A stretch of 64,000 nucleotides of DNA from Chrysomallon squamiferum (GCA_012295275.1 CM022679.1:12481915-12545914); one strand, 5' to 3'; positions 34,966 to 48,646 are shown, counted from the first letter of the stretch. Translations and numbers: made by a program. The notes: a model not told the origin generated them from the sequence alone.

Positions 34966-35189
34966 AATGTCTTAGATTAAAGGGATTATGTTCACGGATT
35001 TGAGACATTGTAACAAAATGATATCAATGAAATGGACAGATATATATTATCTAAAGAAGCTTTTTTAACGTAATAATAATTAAAAAAAATTAATTAACTG
35101 ATAAAATTGTTAATGTGATGTGGAGCTTTGTCGAACTAAGAAAGAGAAGAGAAACGTATGAGATTGTGATCGTATATATAAAACTTTTA

Positions 35190-35206
35190 TTTATTTACTT
35201 TCTTGC

Positions 35207-35237
<31 letters not shown>

Positions 35238-35262
35238 TTTGTTTATTTGTTTATTTATCTAG
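35190..35262. repeat. (TTTA)n microsatellite
   Basis: About 15 TTTA units with TTTG variants. Confidence 0.92.
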
Positions 35263-35548
35263 CACAAATTATGATTTTAATTGAATTAGAATCACAAATT
35301 AATATTCATGCGAATATAACAATAAATGATATTTAAAATAATTGTTATAAATAAAGACTAGTAACGTTTGCAGTAATACTATTTTATTTTTAAATGATTT
35401 CTAGCATTTTCTATGTTTTTCTTACATTTGTTTTAAGTTATATTTCAAAAGTGACATAATATAAATTTAAAGAATTAATACCTTTAGTGTAACAAACAAC
35501 GCATTTTGAAATCCTTTCTTTGTTTAATTAGGTGGTGATGGTGGCGTG

Positions 35549-35701
35549 GTGTATATATATGTGTGTGTGTGTATGTCTGTGCGTGTGTGTGTTTGTCTGT
35601 GTGTATGTGTGTGTGTGTGTGTGTGTTTATAGTTGAGGCTATTTACACGTTAACTAATTAGAATATCGTTTAGGGAAAAAAAAAAAAAAAAAAAAAAAAA
35701 A
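35549..35701. repeat. (GT)n tract and poly-A run
   Basis: Imperfect GT array at about 35549-35627, then an A homopolymer at about 35673-35701. Confidence 0.9.
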
Positions 35702-36286
35702 CATCATAAAATGAATACATTATCTGTTTTAGCTCCACTTATTAAAGCATCTTCTCATCCAGTATGTATGAATATAAACGTGTTTTTAAAAAAAAATACT
35801 GATTGTCTGATGCATTAGTGAATCTAATTTAAAATGTAACGGGACCCGCTGAAATGATGGATGGAAATCATTTCTACGCACTGTGTGCCGACTTCTGAAA
35901 TCAAACAATCTAACGACCAAACAAACAAACACAAAAAAACACCAACAAAAAAAAAAAATCGGATTCAGCTACTTCGTCAAAAAGCTATTCTACTGTATAT
36001 TGGACGATATATCAAAAAAAGGTTTAAAATATGATACGTCCGTTATCTGCAGATCATCGCTTTACAATAACGCCTGAATAGAAGGACAGAATCCTCTCAA
36101 GTGGTATTTGAATCAGAAAAGCTAATATCATGCCGTATTAAAGGATCGATGAATGAGAAAGGGAGACATCAGACCTGCTTTGTGCGTTAAGATTTATCGC
36201 AAGATGACCCTCTTTGTTGGAAAAGAAAATCCCGTTCATATATCAGACGCTTTTTTCTTTCTCTCTCTCTCTCACTGGCTACGCAG

Positions 36287-36402
36287 TGTACAGCAAGGCT
36301 GATGATGTTGCTGATACAACAAAGGATGACTCGGTGTCGGCCGTCCTCCACGTAGTCGCTCATTCACTGGACATAATGGGATTCACTTTCATGTTATTCT
36401 GG
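36287..36402 (+). other. Weak candidate internal exon
   Basis: A CT-rich tract (36251-36273) and ACGCAG form a plausible acceptor, and GTGCGT at 36403 a plausible donor. Between them lie 116 bases: two leading bases, then 38 open codons with mixed, coding-like codon use. They would encode an acidic start (YSKADDVADTTKDD) followed by a hydrophobic stretch that could span a membrane. I recognise no family. No flanking exon was found, so this may be chance or an exon remnant. Confidence 0.2.
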
Positions 36403-36674
36403 GTGCGTCCCATGCACGGGCAGGTGTCGTTTCTGCACATAAAAAATTTACTGGGTAAAAGAACTATAAGGAATACAAGAGATTTTAGTTCTAAATTTGT
36501 GATGTTAGTAGTCACGTATTATCTTTCGGTATAAGAGTCACTGTTGTCGTTAATTTTCTGGTGTTAAGGTTTATATATGTTTGCGCCGTCATTAGTGTCG
36601 TTTATTATATACGATAGTTTTCTTGTTTTTAAAGTTGTGTTTTATACTACAAACAGATAAATACAGCGACGTAA

Positions 36675-36677
<3 letters not shown>

Positions 36678-36763
<86 letters not shown>

Positions 36764-36777
36764 TCTCTCTCTCTCTT
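36678..36777. repeat. (CT)n microsatellite
   Basis: About 41 CT units, then a TTCT interruption and more CT. Confidence 0.97.
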
Positions 36778-36989
36778 TATTTATTTATTTTACAATTATG
36801 TCAAGTAGTCGGATAGTCCATCCACTATTCATTCTTTTCACTGATTTGGTTCTCTTTTATGAATCCTTCCCTGAAATCCAACTTTAAAAATAAAAATGGC
36901 AGCGTCTGTTATTTGACTAAAACCTTACAGGTTGAAAACGAAGTGGTAATATAACTGCCAAGTCTGGAAATCAAAACTTTAGTCAACAA

Positions 36990-37420
36990 GTAGTTAAATT
37001 AAAAATCAAGATGGTTGATTTCTTTGCGAAGCATTCACCGCCAAGTTCGACTACTCGGCTTTTTCGCACCTTCATCTTTGGTTCAAATATCAGTTTTAAT
37101 CCGACTCACGTGCGACCGATACCAATGGAACACTTTGTGATGAAGGTCAGGGGTCATGCCCTCTCTTTTTTCTTCCTTTGTACATCCACCCCCTCTCCAC
37201 GCGACCCCAAGTCGTGTGACGTAACATTTTAAGGAGACAGGTGCGGAGATTTCTGTGTTGCAGAACATGAAAAACAACAATAAAACAGAGACGTTTTACA
37301 GTCGTGAAAAGACGGAGAAATTACGATACCATAGCAACTGAGATGTGACATTTCACTGGACGACCATTAAAGTCGCTGACATCAATAAACCAGAGAGATG
37401 TTGTTATATCGAGAGCATTT
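36990..37420. promoter_or_regulatory. Complex island with CACGTG
   Basis: Mixed sequence with CACGTG at 37107-37112, about 8 kb downstream of gene 2. Opposing short frames have no recognisable domain. Candidate regulatory element; inferred. Confidence 0.3.
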
Positions 37421-37615
37421 TCATAATTGGTCTACATGGGTGTCCTCGTATAAATTTGACTCATTTATGAACTGATTGCTTCGTAATGAATTTTACAACT
37501 CCGATTGTCCGATTAAAAAATGCAGCATAATGAAAGAAGTAAAAACTTTGTAACGAAAGCTGGCAGATTAATCTAACATTTATTTTATGGACTACAAAGG
37601 TTCAGCAATAATATA

Positions 37616-37619
<4 letters not shown>

Positions 37620-37690
<71 letters not shown>
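37620..37690. repeat. (CT)n microsatellite
   Basis: About 35 uninterrupted CT units. Confidence 0.97.
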
Positions 37691-37693
<3 letters not shown>

Positions 37694-38004
37694 ATTCTAA
37701 GACTAATTTGTTTTATATCTCTTTTCTTCATTCTTTACCCTTTCTTAATTATCTTTGCTTTTTTCTTCAAATTATCATATTTCCAGTTTCCAGTCTTCAG
37801 TGGGAACCTTTTGAAACAAGACAAAAGAAAGGTTGGCATGAAGGTAAATAAAATAAGAAGGAAATACAAAACAGACTAAGATACATTTCTCTCATTTACC
37901 TTCTTTTCACGACCGTTCTTAATCACACAAAGATTTTTTTTAATTCGTTTATTCACCACCACACTATCAGATTTAGTCCCAGCGCGACATTAACTTATTT
38001 GTTC

Positions 38005-38036
<32 letters not shown>

Positions 38037-38865
38037 TAAAAGACCTCTTCATTTACACACAGAAGCTTGATTACTTAGAGTCTGTTTTACTGGTGTTTGA
38101 TTGGAAATGGGGAAAAGACGGGTAGCCCCAGGGTCATGGGCACGTGCAAAAGAAATATATACCCCGAGAGTTCGGTTTTGGGCCTGAATGGGGCAGATGA
38201 ATAGGATGGTGTTTTGTTGCAAACTAATTTGTTTCAAGGGTTAGAACGCCTACTCGGGCTGATTACTTGGGTGAGTATGTAAGGGCTGCAATTAAAAAAT
38301 TTCATACAACACGGAGTGTCTGCTAAAATAAAGGGGAAGAGATCTTGCCTCGAGTGATCTGGTGGCACTCGCTGTGATTTTTATTGTATTTTCGAGATTT
38401 GCAAACACCATACGCTGCACACGGGTAATTTATAAACTGTTGGCACGTTTGTTCTTATTAGCGTCAAAACAAAACCTCCGAACACAAAGGTTTCAGTTTC
38501 TCGTATAGGTTTTTTTCTTCTTTTCTTGTTTTTTTTTTTAAGGGGACTGCGGAAGGCTAATAATTTTATGTGTGTGTGCGGCTTTGTCTGTGTATCTGCA
38601 TGTTATTGTATGTCGTATGTGAGCATGTGTACATGTAGCGTGAGCTTGCTGCAGTGTGTGTCCACTTGTGTAGACGTTCGTGCATGCGTTTGTGTACGTC
38701 AGTGCATGCTTGTATGTTTGCGCGTATGTTTATTTATGGACGTAGAGACCGAGAGAGTGTGTCTGGGGAAGAGAGTACAAAGGTAATGAAGCTAATAAAC
38801 AGTGAGAAATAACTTAATTATGTACATACAATAACTAAAAAAACTGAATTTGTAAAAACGTCAAA
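37691..38865. other. Noncoding; complex at 38.05-38.5 kb
   Basis: Includes an A run at 38011-38036, a mixed block with CACGTG at 38141-38146, and a GT-rich stretch at about 38568-38730 that leaves an open but unrecognisable frame. Confidence 0.5.
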
Positions 38866-38869
38866 AATA

Positions 38870-38960
38870 CTATTATTACTACTACTACTACCATCACTAC
38901 TACCGTAGTAGTAGTAGTACTAGTACCAGTACTACTACTAATAATAATAATGATAATCAT

Positions 38961-38999
<39 letters not shown>

Positions 39000-39135
39000 C
39001 ATAACAACACAACAAAAACAAAAATAATAATAATAACAATAATAATAATAATAATAATAACCACAACAACACAACAAAAACAAAAATAATAATAATAACA
39101 ATAATAATAACAATAATAATAATAATAATAATAAT
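38870..39135. repeat. Trinucleotide patchwork with 62 bp internal duplication
   Basis: ACT/TAG triplets pass into AAT runs. From about 38999 a unit with CAACAACACAACAAAAAC is repeated once at 39061, giving a 62 bp tandem duplication inside the AAT array. Confidence 0.85.
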
Positions 39136-39199
39136 CCCGAAAATTAAAAAAAATAAAAAAAAAAAAAAAAAAAAGACAAAGCGAGACGTAACAAGCACG

Positions 39200-39790
39200 T
39201 CTCCTCTAATCTTCGTTTTCTTAGATTAATCCATTGTTTCTTTTAAAAGGCGTCAACTGCTCCATGTAAAACAAATTGTTAAGGAAACTACTACTGACAC
39301 TGCACATGCAAGTCTGTCAGTAATGCATGTAATTCCTTTCCAAATTCCAGCCTGGGTCATCACCATCAGAACACACGTCTATCTTACCCGTCACTCCTTT
39401 CATCATTTTAATCTGTCTGTCTGGACACCATTTTTTTGCGTCTGCGCCTTCCCATAGAAAGACGCAAACCGTTAAATAAGAAGGGTTAGGCAACACCTCC
39501 CTGTCGTACTCTAATTACGGACACATGTCTGACTCTGCCGGTCAATTAGGTAGTGTTTTAGAGGGAAGTTTAAAAAACACTGGACTCGAGGTGGCAAAGT
39601 TTGACACTGATAGCTGTAAATTGGGAAGAGGCGCCAGTGTCTTTGTTTCAAATTTACGTATCTGTTTTTGGATGTCTTTTTCTTTTCTTTTTTTGCAGGG
39701 AGATATGCATAATTGATGTGTCTGTTCAGGGCTGGTGTCTTTCGACCATGTTGTTTTTTTTGCTGTTATTTTTAGTTCCGATATGAAAAC
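39200..39790. other. Complex noncoding stretch
   Basis: Mixed composition. Overlapping + frames at 39525-39786 have no recognisable domain. Possible regulatory DNA. Confidence 0.35.
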
Positions 39791-40655
39791 GTAACGAAAA
39801 AAAGATTATTGTTGTTGTTAAATTTTATTTCGATACTTATTATTATTTTAAAAATTATTTGATTTTTTATCGATGGGTTTCTGTTCGGTTTGTTTATTCT
39901 TATTTCTTTTTTTTTATTATTATTATTATTTTATTTTTATTTTTTTAATACAGACGCATATACCTTTATCGGGAACCAATATCAACATTGTCCATACCAA
40001 ACACCAGTCATTATAATAGTATAAATAAATAATAAACTATTGATAGCGTAATAGGAACTTTGCTAATAGCAAATATATATATATATATATTTAATACATA
40101 TCACATATAAATTCACTGCTTCATATATAAATTTCTAAACTGCTAACTGTCAAGAAAAAATTTCAGGTCCAAATTAACGACAACCAAACAAATGAATTTA
40201 TAACAAAACTTCTTGTTGCCTCTATTCGACAAATAAACTTTTAGCGCCTTTCGCAAAGGACTGGTGCTTCCTGCCTGTTGTGAAAAATTGACCCTTCTTG
40301 TTTCATTTTAGTCGCAGGGTAACCCAAGTCAAGGTCTGAAGTTTTAAAATCAGTGATTTAAATGCATAGGCACCATAGACTGCTGTAGAATCTATCAATC
40401 ATGCTGGAAACTCGTTTTATTGTGTTAAAGTTGTCGTGAATGTTTGGAAAGGTTATTTCTATTTTCTTTTACTTCGCTTATTTATTAGAATTAAAACTGC
40501 ATTAGTGAATTTGAGAATAATGGTGAATATATAATCAAAATAGAATTTATTTCAGTTTGGAACTGTTTATGTAATATGTAAATGATGTGAATATTATTAT
40601 TTTTTTTCTTTATGTTTTCTACAATATAAGTACAGAACAAGTTTCCCATTTATAC
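39791..40655. other. AT-rich noncoding stretch
   Basis: T-rich start with ATT run near 39917-39932, short (TA)n at 40073-40090. No gene. Confidence 0.65.
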
Positions 40656-40660
40656 TGTTG

Positions 40661-40741
<81 letters not shown>
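40656..40741. repeat. (TTG)/(ATT)n microsatellite
   Basis: A few TTG then about 26 ATT triplets. Confidence 0.97.
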
Positions 40742-40742
<1 letters not shown>

Positions 40743-40899
40743 AAGTTTATTCATATTCAGTATATTATTATTCATTTCTAACCGTAAATTTATTCTGTTC
40801 ATTTACAGGGATAGGTGTACACTGATGTTTTGTAATAATAATAATAATAATAATAGAGATCGTTTTAAACCAGGAGTGAAGGAAAGAAGTAAGAAACAT

Positions 40900-41130
40900 G
40901 CTGTAAAATAAAGAAAAGAAGAGCAGAAGAAAACAGTGAAAGAAAATCAATAAATTACGAAACAAGAAATAACGAAAGAAAGAAAGACAGAAAGAAAGAA
41001 AGAAATAACGAAAGAAAGAAAGGAAGGAAGGGAAGGCAATAAATTACGAAATAAGAAAGAAATAAATCAAGAAAGAAAGAGAAAGAAAGGAATAAAGATG
41101 ATAAAAAGAAAAAGAAAACGAAAGAATAGG
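40900..41130. repeat. (GAAA)n purine-rich tract
   Basis: GAAA/GAAG units with short AT interruptions (densest at about 40965-41030). Confidence 0.85.
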
Positions 41131-41469
41131 ATTAAGGAACATACAAACGAATGACAACGCAATTCTTATTTCTTATTTCAGACAAACTCATCCGTAAAAT
41201 TTCTTACACGCAAAATTCTGAACCCAGGTCTAGCAAACCAATGTGAGACCATCTTGACCCAAACACGAGCACGTGTCAGGAAGCTATTACCAGGCGAAAT
41301 CTCGTGTCATCGTTTGCTAATTATAGGGTTCTTAGAAACTCTTACAGATAGTGAAAGAAGATAAGCGATGGAAGACTCGTCTTATTTTTTGGAGTAAATG
41401 AATATAAACTAACATTGAATTATTATTTCAGTGTCATTTCTCTAATTGCGTTGTTGACTACGTTGAAGT
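41131..41469. other. Noncoding stretch with CACGTG
   Basis: Mixed sequence; CACGTG at 41270-41275. No gene. Confidence 0.5.
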
Positions 41470-41472
41470 TGG

Positions 41473-41506
<34 letters not shown>
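41470..41506. repeat. (GAT)n microsatellite
   Basis: About 12 GAT/ATG triplets. Confidence 0.95.
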
Positions 41507-41640
41507 CGTGACGATAATAATGATGGGGTGAATGGCTTTAAGACCCATTGTCAGTAGACTGATTTTGTGTAACTTTAAATAGATATAGTTATAAGTAAGC
41601 ATTATAGTGAATCAGTTCTAACAGAATAATTTTACAACAT

Positions 41641-41850
41641 TTTAATGTTTTATTATTTATTTTTTATTCACTCACTGATTTACTTTTTTATTTATTTTTT
41701 TCTCTTTATTTATTTACTTACTTTAGACTTATTTATTTATTCATTATCTTTATATTTAGTTATTTACTTACTTACTTATATATTTATTTTAATTTATTTT
41801 ATTTATCTTATCGTATCTTATTTTATCTTTTTCGTCTTGTGCAACACAAA
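41641..41850. repeat. TTTA/TTAC-rich tract
   Basis: Degenerate tetranucleotide T-rich sequence; the open frame through it is a low-complexity artefact. Confidence 0.75.
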
Positions 41851-43835
<1,985 letters not shown>

Positions 43836-43837
43836 TA

Positions 43838-44077
43838 CTACTACTACTACTATTACTACTACTACTACTACTACAACTACGACTACGACCACTGCTACTG
43901 CTACTGCTACTGATATTACTATTACTATTGTTACAACTGTCACTATTAATGCTATTTCTACTGTTACTGCTACTATACTATTACTACTACTACTACTACT
44001 ACTACTACCACTACTACTACTACTACTACTACCACTACTATTACTACTACTACTACTACCACTACTACTACTACTAC

Positions 44078-44122
<45 letters not shown>
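43838..44122. repeat. (ACT)n degenerate array then (AAT)n
   Basis: ACT triplets with GCT, ATT and CAC variants for about 240 bp, ending in a pure AAT array at about 44083-44120. Confidence 0.92.
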
Positions 44123-44306
44123 CAAACGAACTTACTGCATGTTTACTTTCTGGCCAATCTGACGTAATTCGGAATAAACCAGCTATAACCTTATAACAGA
44201 AAAGGTAGCGTATATAGTAGGGAAAGAAATCATAATTTATTTTTATCTTTCCGTATTCTTTTTTTTTTTCTTTCTTTCTTTCTTTATTACTATTAGACTG
44301 GTCGTA

Positions 44307-44360
<54 letters not shown>
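44307..44360. repeat. (AAT)n microsatellite
   Basis: About 18 AAT triplets. Confidence 0.96.
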
Positions 44361-44584
44361 CTTCCTTCTGTCTCCCCTGAGTAGTCGCCCCTACTAGAAA
44401 TCTTCGTTCAGAAAATCTTTTTCTCATTCGAAATTCAAAGTTTAATATGTCATTATGACCATTTCTTACCTGCAATTATTTTAACCTAATAATCAAGAAC
44501 TATTTCGTATTTAATTAAGTTGACAGAATATATAACTTCAAAATAAAGACAAAATAATCACAAGACAAATATTTCGATAACACA

Positions 44585-44672
44585 TTTATTTGAAATAATG
44601 AATGTAGATATATATCTCAAAAATTTAATAAATAACACAGCATTTTCTTTCGGGCGTCATTCAATCTCACAC

Positions 44673-44751
<79 letters not shown>

Positions 44752-45029
44752 TAACTTTGAAAGGCAAGAAAAGAAAAGAGATACATTTTTTTTAAGAAAG
44801 AAATATAAAACGTATTTCATGAAGTTACAAAATACAACAAAGGTTATGAAAAAAAGTTCTTTGGAAGACAGGGTTTTGTCCATAAATTGACCAAGATTCC
44901 AGACGTCATATGGCGAGTTGGCCCATTTTGTACAATGACCAGTTCATTGTCCAATGTATGCAAGGCGAGCTCATTGACCACTATTAAGGCAGATATCACA
45001 GAGAGAAGAATTACAGTCAATTTAAGACG
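44585..45029 (-). terminator. Probable 3' UTR of gene 2 with poly(A) signal candidates
   Basis: Reading the minus strand from the stop, no AATAAA occurs in the first ~280 bases. ATTAAA (44624-44629) and AATAAA (44585-44590) are the first good signals. The implied 3' UTR of about 420 nt would contain the ATT microsatellite (44672-44751 on the + strand), so the true end is uncertain. Confidence 0.4.
44672..44751. repeat. (AAT)n microsatellite
   Basis: About 26 AAT triplets, probably within the 3' UTR of gene 2, where the transcript would carry (AUU)n. Confidence 0.96.
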
Positions 45030-45827
45030 TCATCTGTAGAGAACAGACTGAAGCGGAAAATCAAAAATGGCGTCCTCTGGCTTCGGGGCAGGGGCAATGT
45101 TATTAGCACTTGTGTTCGGCGGACTCGTCGTCATGAAGGCAAAGTCTTTTTTAGCCCACAGAATGGAATTACTGTCCTGGTTAATCGCAGACACGTGGCC
45201 TGTTGTGTCTGAACGTTGTCCGCGAAAGGCAACGTGGTCGGAGCCGTACCCTGTGGGTGACACGATGTTTCCGTAACTCGGTGAGTCGGTGCAGACGGAG
45301 TCTTGGTAACTGCAGTCGCTGTAGCCGGAGACGTCGCTGTAGCCAGAAGCGTCGCTGACGGAGCTTCCCGGAGAAACGGGATCCAGAAGTGACGACGCGT
45401 CTGGAAAAGTGAAACTTTCTCCGTTTTGCAAACCGTTGTGGTGGTTTGGCGTAACGTCGTCCTCCATTATCTTCAGCGTCTCTCCCAGGGCGTAGATGTA
45501 GTTGTATGCGGTTCTGAGAGTTTCTATCTTCGTCAGTTTACCGTCCACCGATGACGGCAGCAGCGTCCGCAGGTGTTCGAGGGCGTCATTCAGCCCGTGC
45601 ATCCGATTTCGTTCCCGATCGTTGGCTCGCTCGCGACGCGAAACTTTTACTTTGGTTCTCTGCAGCGGGTTTTTGGCTTTCGTCTTCCGCGTTCGTTTCT
45701 TTTTCTCAGGCGAGCTGACGTCCTCGTTTATAATCATTTCGTCTGCGCTCCCTTCGTCCTCCATGTTCGAAATGTCGTTACTTTCGTTGCTAATGACAAC
45801 ACAGTTTTCTTTTCTAATCGGTAACAT
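45030..45827 (-). CDS. Neurogenin-like bHLH transcription factor (gene 2)
   Basis: An intronless 265-residue frame on the minus strand, ATG with G at -3, stop TGA. The acidic N-terminus (7-41) is followed by a strongly basic NLS-like segment (42-61). The bHLH domain spans about 62-121: [14 protein letters not shown] with E72 and R75 for E-box contact, [11 protein letters not shown] helix 1, a short five-residue loop (92-96) and helix 2 [18 protein letters not shown]. These are neurogenin-branch signatures; Y112 replaces the Trp usual in NYIWAL. The tail has SP sites (152, 182, 190), a tandem SGYSD repeat (161-171), SVCTDS at 177-182 and a hydrophobic end. The role is expected to be E-box activation with an E-protein partner during neurogenesis. 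It is the inverted paralogue of the gene at 17123-18013. CACGTG at 45192-45197 lies inside the frame. Confidence 0.93.
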   Translation of the reverse strand: MLPIRKENCVVISNESNDISNMEDEGSADEMIINEDVSSPEKKKRTRKTKAKNPLQRTKVKVSRRERANDRERNRMHGLNDALEHLRTLLPSSVDGKLTKIETLRTAYNYIYALGETLKIMEDDVTPNHHNGLQNGESFTFPDASSLLDPVSPGSSVSDASGYSDVSGYSDCSYQDSVCTDSPSYGNIVSPTGYGSDHVAFRGQRSDTTGHVSAINQDSNSILWAKKDFAFMTTSPPNTSANNIAPAPKPEDAIFDFPLQSVLYR

Positions 45828-45842
45828 CTCTTATTTTTTGTT

Positions 45843-45892
45843 TTAGTTTTTTTTTTTTTGTTTTTTTAAATAAAAAAAAAAAAAAAAAAATG
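45843..45892. repeat. Poly-T/poly-A tract in gene 2 leader
   Basis: T runs followed by A runs lie 15-65 bases upstream of the gene 2 ATG, inside the inferred 5' UTR. The leader has no upstream ATG on the minus strand. Confidence 0.8.
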
Positions 45893-46082
45893 CAGTTAAC
45901 TTTCTGTCCGGATTAGTTTTATCCAATGTTTTCTTAAGCGATCTATTCTTCAGTTCTGAAAAACCGTTAAAGTCCACACTGTTTTTAACAAAACCAAAAC
46001 CGCACAGAAAAAAAACAACAGCGACCCTCACGTCTTTATCGAATGAATTCCAATAGCTGAATCTTGTTCCCTAACGGTGGTG

Positions 46083-46090
46083 GATTTATA
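46083..46090 (-). promoter_or_regulatory. TATA box of gene 2
   Basis: The minus strand reads TATAAATC 256 bp upstream of the ATG. Transcription would start near 46055-46060, giving a 5' UTR of about 230 nt free of ATG. A CCAAT box and CACGTG palindrome lie just upstream. Confidence 0.65.
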
Positions 46091-46167
46091 CCCAGCCCCT
46101 ATAGGGAGCCTTTTGTTCCCGGGTGTTGATTGACAGAATAAAGACTCCCGTTCGACTGCAGCCGACA

Positions 46168-46184
46168 ATTGGTCGTCACGTGAC
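46168..46184 (-). promoter_or_regulatory. CCAAT box next to GTCACGTGAC palindrome
   Basis: On the minus strand the ten-base palindrome GTCACGTGAC (46175-46184) is followed directly by GACCAAT-type sequence (46168-46174). It lies about 80-100 bp upstream of the gene 2 TATA box, the usual position for proximal promoter elements. NF-Y and a bHLH-Zip factor are the natural candidates; inferred. Confidence 0.5.
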
Positions 46185-46905
46185 TTGCGGCTGGCGGGTG
46201 GGTCTTCCAATTTGCGCGCGACGTTGTCGGATGATTAATACGAATACACTCGAGGGAATGGGTTACCAGGGCAGCCTGGACACTTTTTATTTATTATTTA
46301 CTATCTGTTTATTGTAAGATTTTAAATTACAATAATGATAATTACAAATATTTTTTGTTGTTGTTTTTTTGGAGGGCGGTTTTGTGGGATATTTCTTGCG
46401 TTAATATTGGTTTTCTTGTTAATATTACAGTAATATTACACTATTTCTTTAATTTATATATACATTCTATATTATAAATATAATTTGTCATTATTATTAT
46501 TATTTATTTTTATTTTTATTTTTATTTTTTTTCAGAACAAATGATTGTCAGAAATATGTTTATTCTTAATGTAAATGTTTGTGTCTAAACGTTTTGACGA
46601 ATTTATATTTTTCAAATGAATGAATCTTTAATAAATGTTATAAGAAATGAAAAAGAATAAGTCAATAAGATTAAAATAAAGCAACGCCAAAACAAAATCA
46701 AGGCAAAAATAATTAAATAATTCAAATAAATAAATAAATTAATTAAATAAATCAAATAATAATAAATTAAATCAAATAAAAATAAATCCTTATCTCTATT
46801 AATTCCATTAAATTTTATTAAGTTCACAAATACGAACTGGATACATTAAAACAATTTTATTTTCATTATATTGTTTTATTAGCCTTATATCCATCGCTCA
46901 AAGTA
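46185..46905. other. Noncoding upstream of gene 2
   Basis: Mixed sequence to about 46260, then AT-rich with TTTA (46500-46530) and AAAT (46725-46770) runs. No gene. Confidence 0.6.
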
Positions 46906-47180
46906 TCCACACACGTGCCTCTGTTTTCATAACAATTCGTTATCATTCTCGCAATTCCAGGCACCATTTTATCTTCGGCTTTTAACCGCCGCCCGGCGCC
47001 AGTCGACTCAGTAGCTTGGGCGATTTTGATTGGTCAAACCGAGCGACCAATAAAAAGCTATCAAAGGGGTCGCGTGCGGGGCAGCACGCCATGATGTTTA
47101 ATCTTACGGAAGTCGGGTGGCTACTGTTATCCTGCTATCGAAATATCGAGCAAAAACTCGGTGGATCGTAGCCGCTTGAA
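46906..47180. promoter_or_regulatory. GC-rich upstream island of gene 2
   Basis: Located about 0.8-1.1 kb upstream of gene 2's TATA box. It contains CACGTG (46912-46917), a CG-rich stretch (46985-47005), a perfect inverted pair of CCAAT boxes ATTGGTC/GACCAAT (47029-47035 and 47045-47051) and ATCAAAGG (47060-47067), a TCF/LEF-type site. This is the best enhancer candidate near gene 2; function is inferred from motifs. Confidence 0.5.
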
Positions 47181-47204
47181 AATAAATAGCAACAGGCCTT
47201 TAGT

Positions 47205-47878
47205 TGTTTTTTTTTTTTCTGTGTCTGTTTCTGCTAATCTGTTTGATGTCTGATTAGATGTCTGCCGATTGAGATTAAAATAGATCACGTTTGTTTACTT
47301 AACGATTCTTAATGGGATATGTAGATTAAGAAATGTTTTTAGATCGCTCAGACACTATTGTTTATTATTGTTGATGGGGGACAATGCAGTCAGATGAAAT
47401 ACATTTTAAAATAAGAATAAAGGAAAACGATGAATGATAGAAGAAATACTATAAGTGTGGGAAAGTGTGACATATATAGATACATAAATAGACACAAAAT
47501 TAATAATGAAATATCAACATTTAAATATAGAGAAGCATGAGAATAAAAAATCTATTAATTTTTTTTTTCAGTAATCATTCTCTGTCTACTTGTATTAATC
47601 TGTTTGATGTTTGATTAGATGTCTGCCCAGTTCGCCTAAAATAGATCACATTTGTTTATTTAGCGATTTGTTAAACAGATTGGTAAACTAAGAAACTTTT
47701 TATTTATTATTGTTGACTGCCACTGTTCAGTGAGATGAAGTAGTTTCCAAGTATATATAATACAAAAAGAACAAAACAAGAAAAGAAAAATAAATCACTT
47801 ATTTATTTGAACGAAAGAAAAAACGAAAGAAAGATATATAAACATTTAAATGTAGAGAAACATAGAAAAAGAAACTTG

Positions 47879-47911
<33 letters not shown>

Positions 47912-48160
47912 CCGATAAATCATTCAAAGTGTTTCTCTTAATCTGTGTAACTAGATGTCTGCCGATTTAGATGAACATAGTGATTATTAACATGATATGA
48001 AGATTAAGAAACTTCTTATATTTACTATTGCTGATGGCGACGAAACATTCAGAAACAAAATTTGTAAAGTATACTTAAAATAAAAATAATAGAAAATGAA
48101 GAATAAAGAAAATAAAATTAAAATAAATTAAATATAGATAGATAGATAGATGAAATTATT
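47205..48160. repeat. Diverged three-copy tandem repeat, ~340-360 bp unit
   Basis: Each copy opens with a T-rich run, then 'TTAATCTGTTTGATG-like' and GATGTCTGCC (47257, 47618 and 47954), then 'GTTTATTTAGCGATT-like', then 'AAGAAACTT..TTATTGTTGA', then an A-rich end with ATATAGAGAA-like words. Spacing is about 361 and 336 bp. Copies are clearly diverged. No coding frame; origin as a mobile element is possible but unproven. Confidence 0.75.
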
Positions 48161-48297
48161 TCTTTTCTAAACTTTTTTCGAGTAATTTGTTTTTATTATT
48201 TTATATACAATTGGCCTCAAAATCAAATGTGAATGCTTCAGTACGACTGTGTGTAATGTATATTTTAAACGCTGAGTTTTATTTCATTTATTAGTTT
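48161..48297. other. Noncoding spacer
   Basis: AT-rich, no feature. Confidence 0.6.
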
Positions 48298-48314
48298 TAT
48301 TATTATTGTTGTTG

Positions 48315-48363
<49 letters not shown>

Positions 48364-48450
48364 CATCATCATCATTATCATTATTATTATTTATTTATTT
48401 ATTTATTTATGTATTTATTTTTGATTTTTTAAATTATTATTATCATTATT
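48298..48450. repeat. (ATT)/(GTT)/(CAT)/(TTTA) tract
   Basis: ATT with short GTT and ATC runs, followed by TTTA units. Confidence 0.92.
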
Positions 48451-48533
48451 TTTTAAGATAAGAGTAATAATAAAAGATAATATTATATAACGGTTAGTGG
48501 ACAATATACCGATATTGTATTAAATAATGAATG

Positions 48534-48536
<3 letters not shown>

Positions 48537-48567
<31 letters not shown>

Positions 48568-48605
48568 TGAAATATATGTAAAAAATAATAACAATAAGTA
48601 AATAA

Positions 48606-48646
<41 letters not shown>

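Noticed and set aside
45502-45846. Plus-strand frames opposite gene 2
   Set aside because: Shadows of the minus-strand bHLH gene.
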